Part shown: positions 11,580 through 20,835 of the stretch, piece by piece
How positions within the stretch are numbered: the stretch's first letter is position 1
How the letters are laid out: every line of letters starts with the position of its first letter
DNA from: CAVQAH01 sp963784195
GTDB taxonomy: Bacteria > Acidobacteriota > Vicinamibacteria > Vicinamibacterales > 2-12-FULL-66-21
Length of the DNA stretch: 64,000 bases
NCBI GenBank assembly: GCA_963784195.1
Contig: CAWARA010000032.1
Coordinates: 186,001-250,000 of the forward strand
Direction: 5' to 3'
Program-made: the position numbers and the translations under genes
Notes under the pieces: model-generated
Told to the model about the DNA's origin: nothing
Database searches by the model: none
What the model saw: the letters and a program-made list of their open reading frames with translations, nothing else

Positions 11580-11633
11580 GAAGAGAAAAGAAAAGGGCCG
11601 GCAACCGCCCTTCCCAGAGGCGGCTGCCGGCCC
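11580..11633 (-). terminator. Rho-independent terminator
   Basis: A GC-rich hairpin (arms 11595-11609 and 11619-11633, with GGGCCGGCA pairing TGCCGGCCC) is followed on the complement by a T-rich tract at 11594-11580. It is placed correctly to end the small membrane-protein transcript and lies just upstream of tamA. Confidence 0.75.
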
Positions 11634-11653
11634 TACGTTGCCGGGGACGAACG

Positions 11654-11842
11654 TTATTCTCGCGTGATTTCCGGCTTTCCGGCGGAGATCGCGAGCATCA
11701 CACCCAGCCCCGCGGCGATCACGAGGCCGATGACGACCCAGGTGGCCGAAATCTGCCGCAGCACGCCGCCGTACCACAGTGCCGCCAGGGCGCCGACGAT
11801 CAGGATGAAGTACCCGACCAGGTAGAGGTGAACGTATCTCAT
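11654..11842 (-). CDS. Small two-helix membrane protein
   Basis: A 62-residue protein with two hydrophobic segments (about residues 6-24 and 33-54) and a charged tail GKPEITRE. Compact gene spacing, the terminator just downstream and codon use like its neighbours support a real gene. The family was not recognised. It lies between the OmpA-family gene and tamA on the same strand. Confidence 0.65.
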   Translation of the reverse strand: MRYVHLYLVGYFILIVGALAALWYGGVLRQISATWVVIGLVIAAGLGVMLAISAGKPEITRE

Positions 11843-11859
11843 CGATTCAGCCCTCCCGA

Positions 11860-13612
11860 TCAGCGTTGGATGCGCACGACCATCGCGGCGCGCCGATTCA
11901 GCCGGCGTGTTTCTTCGCGCGCGTTGTCATGCTTCGGCCTCTCTTCGCCGTAGCTCACGGTCGTCAGCCTATCGGCGCCGATCCCCCGGCTCGCGAGGTA
12001 ATCGCGAACCGCCTGCGCACGACGCTCGCCGAGCGCGAGGTTGTACTCGGGCGTGCCGATGTTGCAGGTATGCCCTTCGACCTGAATGCGAAGGTCGGCA
12101 TTCTGCTTCAGCGTGTTGACTGCTTCGTCGAGTGCACGCGTGGCCTCCGGCCTGAGCGAGTACCGGTCGAAGTCGAAGTGGACGTCCTCGAACACGAACT
12201 CCTTGACCGCAGGACGAATCACCTGAATGGTGACGTTCGCGCTCGCCGTGCCGCCCTTCCCGTCGTCGACCTGACAGCTGAACTGAACAGGCCCTTCCTG
12301 CATTGGGGCGGTCCATGTGGTCTGCCGATCGGCCGGGTTGGTGATCTTGCCCGCCGGGGCGCTCCACTTGTACGTCAGGCGGTCGCCGTCCGGATCGCTG
12401 GCATCACAGGTCACGGTTGCCGTCCGTCCGATCTCCACCGTGCACGGCTCGCAACGAGCCACGGCCGTCGGCGGCCGGTTCTGCGCCGGTGGCGGCGCCG
12501 GAGGCGGTGGCGGTGGCGGTGGTGGCGGCGGAACGTAGACGCGAACACCCGGGTGATATCCCAGCCGGAACTGGAACCCCAGCGCGTCGCCCGTTTCGCT
12601 CTCGAAGCCGGTGAAGTCGTCTCTGGCGTCGAGGCCGAGGTTCCAGTTGATGCCGGCGCCGGCAAACACGCCATTCGACCCGATCCACGTGAGGCCGATG
12701 GAGGCGTTAACCGGTGAGCCGTTCTGGCTGATCGCCGGTGGCACCGACAGGTCATCGCCAACCAGCGTTGTGCCGCTATAGATGACCGTGTCGTCGAAGT
12801 AGGATTCACCGTGCAGTTCGGCGGTGAGACGCAGATTCTGTCGCGTCGGGAACCCCGCACCGAAGCCCCATCGGAACCCGTTCGACAACTCCACGTCGTC
12901 GGGGCTGCCACGGAACATGAACCCACCGTATCCCGAGAGCTCGACCCGCTGATTCACTTCCTTGCTGAGGATCGCATCGAGGGCGAAATCGAGCTCGCCG
13001 GTGCCAACGCCTTCCTCATCGTCCTTCGCAAAGGGCAGCTTCATCATGCCCCGGACGGCGAAGGCCATGGGGTTCTGGCGATACTCCGACAGCAGGTTGA
13101 CCTTGCCGCCGACCCAGAAGTCCCCGAGCTGGTTGTCCGACCAGCCCTGCGCGACGAAGGGATAGTCATTGACCAACCCTCCGGGCTCGGTCTGATCCTG
13201 ACAGGAAGATCGGGCGGACATCGCGGTCGATTCGGCGAATCAGGGACCAGGCGCCGAAGATCTCGGCGCGATCTCCCAGGCCGACGCCGAACGTGACCGG
13301 AAAGTCGGACACGTCGGTGAAGCCCTGGCTGAAGTCGAAGTTGACGCGGTACGCGCTCAGCGACCAGCGTCTCGCTGGAAGAACCTCGCCGGTCGGCACG
13401 AACCACAAGCCCGTGTCGCCCATGAACGTGGTCGTGGCCGGCCGAGTCTCTTCAGAGACAGCCGTCGACGGTGCAGGGGCAGGCTGTGTCGCTTGTGGCT
13501 TTGCCGGTGTTTGCGGCGACCCGGTGGATTGAGCGGACGCTGTCGCAGTCGTCGAGACCGTCGCAACGGTGACGAACAGGACGACTGCGGCCGCGGGTAC
13601 CCGTTTCAACAT
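11860..13612 (-). CDS. OmpA-family outer-membrane protein with Ig/PKD-like linker domain (one frame break)
   Basis: Corrected length is about 583 residues. A signal peptide (MLKRVPAAAVVLFVTVATVS, cleaved before about residue 27) leads into a beta-barrel-like domain (about 60-330), a polyproline linker at about 336-350, a PKD/Ig-like domain (VTCDASDPDGDRLTYKW) and a C-terminal OmpA peptidoglycan-binding domain (FDFDRYSLRPEA to YGEERP). LALGERRAQAVRDYL matches the OmpA_C core. The frame breaks near 13196-13206; removing one base restores the barrel. The start at 13612 is chosen because it begins the signal peptide. The protein likely tethers the outer membrane to peptidoglycan. Confidence 0.87.
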
Positions 13613-13634
13613 ACGCACACGCCTCCACTGCGAG

Positions 13635-13943
13635 CTATTGCTGCTGAGTGTCGATGCCGATCTCCGAGGTCGTGCCCGCCGGCGCCGTGTCGGCGTCGCC
13701 GGTCGACGAATCGACCAGCCGTCCGCGTCCACCGCGACTGATTTGGCCACCTTTGCGCCCTGCGGATCTCGCCTCTTCGGAGGTCCACTCGTGCGCAGTG
13801 CCCTTCTGATGCGCCGCACGACCGCCCTTGCTGGCGATCTCGCGCTGCTTCTCTGGCGACATCGACGCGAAGCCTCGTCGCTCTTTGCGCTCACCGCTCA
13901 TGTTCCGTCCTTTTGCAGCATCAGTCATGGTCTTCACTCTCAC
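13635..13943 (-). CDS. KGG-motif stress-induced protein
   Basis: A 102-residue basic protein with KGG repeats: SPEKQREIASKGGRAAH and SEEARSAGRKGGQISRGG. These resemble the plant LEA/Con-10-like repeats of bacterial stress proteins. The GTG start at 13943 overlaps the stop of the Pro-rich gene by 4 nt (GTGA), suggesting translational coupling. Internal Met starts at 13928 and 13901 are alternatives; the latter has AAGGA upstream. Role inferred: general stress or desiccation response. The acidic/Gln C-terminal tail is not conserved in type members I know. Confidence 0.75.
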   Translation of the reverse strand: MRVKTMTDAAKGRNMSGERKERRGFASMSPEKQREIASKGGRAAHQKGTAHEWTSEEARSAGRKGGQISRGGRGRLVDSSTGDADTAPAGTTSEIGIDTQQQ

Positions 13944-14107
13944 TCGGTTTTGGCCCGCGGTTCCCTGCGGCCCGCCACCACATATGGTGGCTCGACCGGT
14001 TCCGCAGGAGGATCCTGTACGGGCGGAGGTTTGGGTTCATCCGGCGGAGTGTCGGGTGCTTCGTCAGGAATTCGTCGAGTAGGTTTGTCTTGATCCTGAG
14101 CGTGCAT
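13940..14107 (-). CDS. Small proline-rich protein (55 aa)
   Basis: The open frame starts at an ATG preceded by GGAGAGG at good spacing and encodes a peptide very rich in Pro, Glu and Asp (for example PDTPPDEPKPPPVQDPP). There is no signal peptide and no membrane segment. Its stop overlaps the GTG start of the KGG gene by 4 nt, so the two are probably co-translated. Such a peptide is likely disordered. Function unknown; coupling to a stress protein suggests the same regulon. Confidence 0.6.
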   Translation of the reverse strand: MHAQDQDKPTRRIPDEAPDTPPDEPKPPPVQDPPAEPVEPPYVVAGRREPRAKTE

Positions 14108-14366
14108 ATCCAGCCTCTCCAGTCCGGAACGCTGCTACCGACGTGCTAGCTATCAAACGGTATGCCACGAAGTCACGTGTTTTGTGGCCGAGTCAGCCCG
14201 TAAGTCACTGAAAATTGCTGGGATACTTCCACGGAACGTAGTGACTCCCACGGTGGTTGACGTGATTCACTACACCCGAGCCGTGTGGACCTGACGACTC
14301 GTGGCAGCCGGTTGCTCATGATGGGCAAAACCCCGGGAACCCTGCCGAACCTGCTAAGATTCGGGT
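14108..14366. other. Divergent intergenic region
   Basis: A 259-nt spacer between the Pro-rich/KGG operon and yggX, expected to hold both promoters. I see no clear -35/-10 pair. A short inverted repeat GTAGTGA...TCACTAC lies around 14239-14275. Confidence 0.4.
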
Positions 14367-14687
14367 ATGGCCAACTGCGATCCCCCGTCCCTACCCGTCG
14401 CGAATGTCAGCGGGCGGATGGTGTTCTGCGAGAAGTTTCAGAAAGAAATGCCCGGTTTGGATGCCCCACCATGGCCTGGCGAGCTCGGGCAGCGCGTTTA
14501 CGAGCACATTTCGGCAGAAGCCTGGAAAATGTGGGAAGAACGCATGAAGATGATCCTCAATGAGTACCGGCTGATGCCCTGGCAGAAAGAGGCGCAGGCG
14601 CTGGTCACCAAGCACATGGAGGACTTCTTCTTCGGCGAGGGCGCAGCCCTCCCACCTGGCTTCGTGCCTCAGCAGACCAAGGGCTAG
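14367..14687 (+). CDS. YggX-family Fe(2+)-trafficking / oxidative damage protection protein
   Basis: A 106-residue protein. From residue 18 it follows the YggX pattern: MVFCEKFQKEMPGLDAPPWP, then GELGQRVYEHISAEAW, then the INEYRL-like segment LNEYRLMPWQ and a C-terminal F-rich stretch. The Cys at about residue 21 matches the family's reactive Cys near the N-terminus. E. coli YggX is about 91 residues, so the first ~17 residues are an extension; a start at 14418 is possible but has weak ribosome-binding support. Role by family: protects Fe-S clusters and contributes to iron trafficking. Confidence 0.88.
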   Translation: MANCDPPSLPVANVSGRMVFCEKFQKEMPGLDAPPWPGELGQRVYEHISAEAWKMWEERMKMILNEYRLMPWQKEAQALVTKHMEDFFFGEGAALPPGFVPQQTKG

Positions 14688-14695
14688 TCAAAAGG

Positions 14696-14764
14696 CATGG
14701 GCAATGGGCAATGGGCGATGGGCGATGTGCACGATTCGCCCATCGCCCATCGCCCATCGCCCAT
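14696..14764. repeat. Heptamer repeat hairpin (GGGCRAT family)
   Basis: About four copies of GGGCAAT/GGGCGAT (14696-14726) face about four inverted copies (14736-14764) across a 9-nt spacer, giving a long hairpin between the convergent yggX and ATP-grasp genes. Confidence 0.9.
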
Positions 14765-14766
14765 GA

Positions 14767-16026
14767 TCAGTGTGCCAGCCTGACTGGCTCCGCGATGTCG
14801 AAGGTCAGACGCCGGTGCGCCTCACGCACCGCTCGCTCCGCGTCCGGCGCATAGTCGGCGCGCGCGAAAATGAACCCCAGATAACTGCCCGCTTCCGGCA
14901 ACTGCTCGAGCATCTGATCGGGTTTCGCCGTGATGAGGATCTCTTCAACGAACGGCACATCCCGGGCGGCTGTTTCGCCCTGATACCGTTTCAGCTGCCC
15001 GCGCCTGGGAATCGGGATCATCATCACCGCGGAGCCTCGCGGGTCCTGCACCCAGCTCGAGACATCCTCGCCAACGGCATGTCGCAGCAGCACTTCTTCG
15101 AGCGTCGACCGATCGTCGAACGTCAGTACTCGCGAGCAGAGACCGCCGATCGGACGCGCGGCCACTTCCAGCACGAAAATGCCATCGGAATCCACGCGGC
15201 ATTCGGCGTGAACCGGGCCGTGATAGAGCCCGAGCGCATCGGTCGCATCCTGGATGGCGGACATCAGCCTGACCTGCGACAACGCCCCCAGCGATGAGGG
15301 CGTGACATAGATCGTTTCCTCGAAGTACGGGCCATCCAGCGGATCGGGCTTGTCGAAGATGGCGAAGACCTGCAGGGCGCCATTCGTGAGGACGCCTTCG
15401 ACGGCGAACTCGCGCCCGGGAATGAACCCCTCGACGAGCACGACATCCTCGAGGCCGGTTCGCGACGCACGCACATCGAGACGGCTTAGAAGCGCACGGA
15501 TGCGTTCGAAGGCGGCGACGAATTCGGCCGGCGTGTCCGCACGAATCACTCCCCGGCTGCCGGAAAGTCCCAGGGGCTTCAGCACGCACGGGAACTGCAG
15601 CCGTCCGTGTTCCGTTGCGGCCCTGGCATCGTCGCGCAGGCCCATCGTGAAGAACCACGGCCCGGGCAGCTTGGCGGTTGCGAAGCGCGCGCGGGTCTCG
15701 CGCTTGTTGCCACTGGCCGCGGCCGCGTCGGGGGGATTGCCAGGCAGGTTCAGACGCTCGGCAACGCGCGCCGCCAGCACCGCAGGCCGGTCGCCCACCG
15801 CCAGCACACCATCAAACGGCGCACGCTTGGCTTCGGTCACGATTGCGTCGAGCGATCGCCACTCCTCGTGGAACCGGACCGCAAAGGCGCGATCCCTCCA
15901 CGGATCCTCGAGCTGATGGCAGCGATCCGTCGCAAACACCAGATCAATGCCCAGCCGCTCGGCCGCGGAGTTAAACGCCCGGAGCTGGTATCCCGTCGTC
16001 GTGGATAAGAGAAGGACCCGCTTCAT
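14767..16026 (-). CDS. ATP-grasp domain ligase
   Basis: A 419-residue protein. A Rossmann-like preATP domain (about 1-110; MKRVLLLSTTTGYQ) is followed by an ATP-grasp core: FPCVLKPLGLSGSRGV for phosphate binding, VLVEGFIPGREFAVEG at the hinge, and the metal-binding stretch FVLEVAARPIGGLCS. A C-terminal domain (about 310-419) resembles those of amino-acid ligases and carbamoyl-phosphate synthase L-type enzymes. The reaction is ATP-dependent carboxylate-amine or carboxylate-thiol ligation; the substrate cannot be told from sequence. It lies 98 nt downstream of the radical SAM selenoprotein on the same strand and is probably co-transcribed. Confidence 0.83.
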   Translation of the reverse strand: MKRVLLLSTTTGYQLRAFNSAAERLGIDLVFATDRCHQLEDPWRDRAFAVRFHEEWRSLDAIVTEAKRAPFDGVLAVGDRPAVLAARVAERLNLPGNPPDAAAASGNKRETRARFATAKLPGPWFFTMGLRDDARAATEHGRLQFPCVLKPLGLSGSRGVIRADTPAEFVAAFERIRALLSRLDVRASRTGLEDVVLVEGFIPGREFAVEGVLTNGALQVFAIFDKPDPLDGPYFEETIYVTPSSLGALSQVRLMSAIQDATDALGLYHGPVHAECRVDSDGIFVLEVAARPIGGLCSRVLTFDDRSTLEEVLLRHAVGEDVSSWVQDPRGSAVMMIPIPRRGQLKRYQGETAARDVPFVEEILITAKPDQMLEQLPEAGSYLGFIFARADYAPDAERAVREAHRRLTFDIAEPVRLAH

Positions 16027-16078
16027 GTTCGATTGCCGATTCCGAATTGCCCAGCCCCCCTGTCAATAACCCTGCCAC

Positions 16079-16122
16079 TCCCTCGCCCCTCGCCCCTCGC
16101 CCCTCGCCCTCGCCCCTCGCCC
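16079..16122. repeat. Heptamer tandem repeat CGCCCCT, about 6 copies
   Basis: Single-arm 7-bp repeat with one 6-bp contracted unit, located directly after the TAA of the radical SAM gene and before the ATP-grasp start. Confidence 0.85.
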
Positions 16123-16123
16123 A

Positions 16124-17535
16124 TTAGATCAGAGCCACCTGCTCCGATGTGGGCTCCGCTCAACAGTACCAGGGTTCGTTCAGATATGGCACCGTGGCGC
16201 GGGGACGGGACGCCGACGTCCGCGGCGGCACTGCCCCTCCGGCTACGCTGTGGGCAATGTCCCAGGCGCGGGAAAAGAGATCGCCGCGCGCCGCGGTCAA
16301 TCGGCTCCCGACCATGGTGGTCAGCGTGGCTTGCAGGCGATCGACCCGCTCGTCCTGGTGACGCCATGGGTAGGTCAGCGACTGCACGTTGAACGGACCG
16401 ATGGTTTGCCTGATGTCCGGCAGTTCGAGCAGGCGCGATCCCTCGGTGATGAGCAGCCGGATCGCGAGCTGAATCGGCGCGACGTGTTCAACGAGGTCCA
16501 GCCGATCGATCGTTTCGAGCAACGCACAATAACTCTCGATCGTCGTCCAGGGCATGAAGGCCACGAAGGTTGGCGAGAGCGTGAGCCCCGCATCCCGGCA
16601 GAGTGCAACGGCCCGTTCGAAGTCGGCGGCGGTATGCCCTTTCTCCAGCTTCAGCAGCACATCGTCGTCAATCGACTCCACGGCGCTGGTCACGAACGCG
16701 CAGCCCGTGGTCCGGAGAAGCGGCAGCACGTCGGCATGCTTCAACAGGTGTTCGACCTTGATCGTGACGTCGTACGTCACGCCGGCAAACTCACGCCCGA
16801 ACGCCTCGAGCACCGCTTTCGCGTGTCCGATGCCGTTGAAGAAATCGGGATCGCCGAACGTGATGTGACGCACGCCGGAGGCGACCTGGCCACGGATGTC
16901 GGCCATCACGACATCGGCAGAAACGATGCGAAAGATGCCGTCATAGACGGGAACGATCGGACAGTGACGGCACCGGTGCTTGCAGCCGCGGCTCGCCTCC
17001 GTGTATCCGGCGACTTTGCGTTCGCCGCCGTCCTGCAACGTCGCGTAGCTGTCGGCTGACGGCAGATTGCTTCGGTCGGGCACGCGGAAGATCAGTCGTG
17101 GAATTCTTTCACCAGCAGCGCGGGGCTTTAGCCCCGCGTCAGCGACTGGGACGCGCGGCTGACAGCCTGCGCAAGCCGCGGTCCGGCGATCTCTACGAGA
17201 GCCTCCTCGAATTCCCCACCGAGGATGTGAATCACTCCGCGCTCGCGCAGTAACTGCTCGTTCAGCGGCGCATAGAGACCGTACGCACACAGCCGCACAC
17301 CAGGATTCAGTCCACGTACCTTTTCGATGACTGGAATGGCGAGCCGCGTCGCCGTATGCATCGGAAGGAAGAAGGCAATGAGGTCTGCCGCCCGGACGTC
17401 GTCCACCGGGAGCTTCTGACGGGACAGGTCGCAGCACACGACGTTCATGCCCGCCTCGCGCAGCCACGCGGCCGGCGACGCGAGCCCGAACGGCTGACGC
17501 CCCATGTCGTACGTCGAGACCAGCAGAACAGACAT
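16124..17535 (-). CDS. B12-binding radical SAM selenoprotein, CUAEP-tail type (one frame break)
   Basis: Corrected length is about 470 residues. The N-terminal cobalamin-binding-like domain (1-135; SVLLVSTYDMGRQPFGLASP, then GGEFEEALVE) precedes a radical SAM core with CX3CX2C in SRGCKHRCRHC. The C-terminus is EPWYC, then TGA (16160-16162), then AEPTSEQVALI and TAA at 16124. Cys-UGA-Ala-Glu-Pro matches the tail of CUAEP/CCAEP radical SAM proteins, in which U is selenocysteine, and a SECIS-like hairpin follows. The frame breaks at about 17128-17145, exactly where a palindrome (17119-17138) lies, so either the insertion disrupted the gene or an indel is present. The start at 17535 excludes palindrome-encoded residues. 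Its product is unknown. Confidence 0.82.
16129..16147 (-). promoter_or_regulatory. Putative bacterial SECIS element
   Basis: On the transcript, UCGGAGC pairs with GCUCUGA (7 bp including one G-U) around the loop AGGUG. The loop GGU begins 20 nt after the UGA, close to the spacing in E. coli fdhF. No bulged U is evident. An alternative lower pairing, GAGCC with GGCUC, is possible. Confidence 0.7.
16160..16162 (-). other. In-frame UGA, predicted selenocysteine codon
   Basis: The UGA follows TGT (Cys) and precedes GCG GAG CCC (Ala-Glu-Pro); the frame then stays open for 11 residues to TAA. The redox Cys-Sec pair near the C-terminus and the SECIS-like hairpin support recoding over termination. 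Confidence 0.75.
17112..17160. repeat. Palindromic element inside the radical SAM gene
   Basis: CGCGGGGCT-TT-AGCCCCGCG (17119-17138) with flank CCAGCAG on one side and ACGCGCGGCT on the other. The same element type occurs at 21903-21990 (inside ABC-F) and 55397-55485 (intergenic). Read in one frame it encodes ADAGLKPRAAG, similar to DARLKPRAA readings at the other copies. Confidence 0.8.
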
Positions 17536-17558
17536 CAATGGATCTAGTTTAACTGCTG

Positions 17559-17690
17559 TAGGCCCGACCTTCAGGTCGGGCGTGCTCGGGTCAAAAAAAG
17601 GGTAGCTGGGCACGCCCGACCTAAAGGTCGGGCCTACGCGTCAAGAAAGGGGTTGATTGGGCACGCCCGACCTGAAGGTCGGGCCTACAC
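17559..17690. repeat. Three copies of a GGCCCGACCT/AGGTCGGGC palindrome
   Basis: Near-perfect palindromes centred at about 17571, 17622 and 17675, spaced about 50 bp apart and alternating with AT-richer spacers. They fill the gap between the radical SAM gene and the symporter, and the last copy encodes the symporter C-terminus. Confidence 0.9.
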
Positions 17691-19053
17691 TCATGATGAT
17701 TAGCGTTCCCACCGATGCCAAAAGCGCCGGATATATGGTCTGGATGCCGAGAGGCGGGGCGCCCGCGCGCAGGCCGGCCAGCTCCCAGAGCAGCGTCACG
17801 AGCATGCCGGCGGCGATCGATCCCACGCCCGCCCGTGGCGTGGCGCGCGGCCACACCAGGGCGGCGAGCAGCGCCGGGGTAATCCCTGCCCCGTACATCG
17901 TGTACGCCCAGAGCGCCATCGCCAGTATCGTTGGAAAGAAATTGCCGGCCAGGAACCCAACAGCTCCAAGCGTGACGACGACGATTCGCGTCAGCAGGAG
18001 GAGGTGGGTGTCCGAGGCCGCGGGGTTGATGAAGCGCTTGTAGACATCGTGAGTGCTGCTGGACGCCGCAGTCAGCAACATGCTGTTCGCGGTCGACACG
18101 ATGATCGCGGCGGCGCCGGCGAGGAGGAGCACGCCGAGCAGTGTCGGCAGGATCTCGATCGCGACGCGCACGACGATCGTTTCGGAACCCGTAGTGTCGA
18201 GTCCGGTGATCGACGTGCTCCCGAAAATCCCGATGCAGACGATCAACGTCTCGACGAGCATGGTGCCCGCGATCCAGCCGATCACGGCGCGTCGCGCGGC
18301 CCCTTCATCGCGCGCCGAAAAAAACTTCTGATACATGTTGGCTTCGCCGAGCAGCAGGCACATCGTCGGCAGGAACAGCCCGAGCGCCTCCGCCGGGGAC
18401 ATCAGCCCGAAGACCGTCAGCTGTTCGGGCCTCAACGAGGCGAGGGCCGCACCCGAGCTGCCAGCATCGCCGAGCAGATAGACCACCGCAAGCGCCACAC
18501 CAACGATCATCATCACGCCATTGGCGACGTCGAGATAGGCGACCGACAGCATTCCTGCAAAAGCCGTGAACGCGACACAGAAAACAGCCGTGACGAACGC
18601 GCCGGTCGTCGGCGGGATGCCGGCCACGAGGTTCAGCAGCCGCCCACCGCCGCGGAACTGGTACGCGGCGATCGTGGTGTAGGCGAGCACGGTCGTGATC
18701 GTGCCGAGGAGGCGCGCCGCGGGCCCGTAGCGCATTTCCAGCACTTCCGGCACCGTGTACTTCGCCAGCCTCCTTACACGCGGTGCCAGGAAATAGATGA
18801 TGGCAATGCCGACCCAGGCGCCGGCTGACTGCCAGAGAGCGGAAAACCCCGACCGGTAGCCCAGACCGGCGCCCCCGAACAGGCTGCCTGCGCCGATCCA
18901 TGTGGAGAGGAGCGTAAAGACGAGCACCCAGGCGGGAAGCGAGCGTCCCGCGACCAGGAAGTCCTCCCCGGACCGCACTGAACGCGTGCGCATGTACCCC
19001 GCCACAGCCAAAGCGGTGAGGTAGAGGAGGATGGCAGTCAGGTAGAGGGACAT
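17641..19053 (-). CDS. Sodium:solute symporter (SSS family)
   Basis: A 470-residue polytopic membrane protein with about 13 hydrophobic spans. SSS hallmarks include the N-terminal stretch SGEDFLVAGRSLPAWVLVFT and the glycine-rich GAGSLFGGAGLGYRSG, followed by the SxxN-like Na+-site region STANSMLLTAASSSTHDVY. It resembles the SSS solute/proline/pantothenate subgroup; substrate unknown. The last residues (VGPTFRSGVPNQP) are encoded by a palindromic repeat, so the natural C-terminus was likely replaced. The start at 19053 abuts a 14-bp tandem repeat array shared with the divergent POT transporter gene. Confidence 0.9.
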   Translation of the reverse strand: MSLYLTAILLYLTALAVAGYMRTRSVRSGEDFLVAGRSLPAWVLVFTLLSTWIGAGSLFGGAGLGYRSGFSALWQSAGAWVGIAIIYFLAPRVRRLAKYTVPEVLEMRYGPAARLLGTITTVLAYTTIAAYQFRGGGRLLNLVAGIPPTTGAFVTAVFCVAFTAFAGMLSVAYLDVANGVMMIVGVALAVVYLLGDAGSSGAALASLRPEQLTVFGLMSPAEALGLFLPTMCLLLGEANMYQKFFSARDEGAARRAVIGWIAGTMLVETLIVCIGIFGSTSITGLDTTGSETIVVRVAIEILPTLLGVLLLAGAAAIIVSTANSMLLTAASSSTHDVYKRFINPAASDTHLLLLTRIVVVTLGAVGFLAGNFFPTILAMALWAYTMYGAGITPALLAALVWPRATPRAGVGSIAAGMLVTLLWELAGLRAGAPPLGIQTIYPALLASVGTLIIMSVGPTFRSGVPNQPLS

Positions 19054-19057
19054 GAGA

Positions 19058-19212
19058 CAGTCGTGAGTCGCCAGTCGTGAGTCGCCAGTCGTGAGTCGCC
19101 AGTCGTGAGTCGCCAGTCGTGAGTCGCCAGTCGTGAGTCGGCAAGTCCGGAGTCGGCAGTCCGGAGTCGGCCGCCCGACTGACGACCGACGACTTCACGA
19201 CTCCCGACTGTC
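19058..19212. repeat. 14-bp (2x7) tandem repeat array AGTCGTGAGTCGCC
   Basis: Six near-identical direct copies (19058-19143), two degenerate copies with CCGGAGTCGG (to about 19170), and partially inverted copies (ACTGACGACC, CACGACTCCCGACTG) to 19212. It occupies the whole divergent promoter region between symporter and POT transporter. Confidence 0.88.
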
Positions 19213-19225
19213 GTATCCTACCCTT

Positions 19226-20719
<1,494 letters not shown>

Positions 20720-20727
20720 TAGCAATC

Positions 20728-20822
20728 TGCCGTGGTTCGTGGTCCGTCGCTCGTAGCTCGTAGAGGGAGCGACGCCTCGATTCGTTTTTCGAGCCACGAG
20801 CAACGAACCACGGACTACGGCA
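20728..20822. repeat. Heptamer repeat hairpin (GTGGTYC family)
   Basis: Left arm (20729-20760) and right arm (20791-20822) are inverted copies. Nearly all mismatches between arms are transitions. Family members also occur at 55337-55366 and 63543-63641. Confidence 0.85.
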
Positions 20823-20835
20823 CTCGAAGGTTCAC

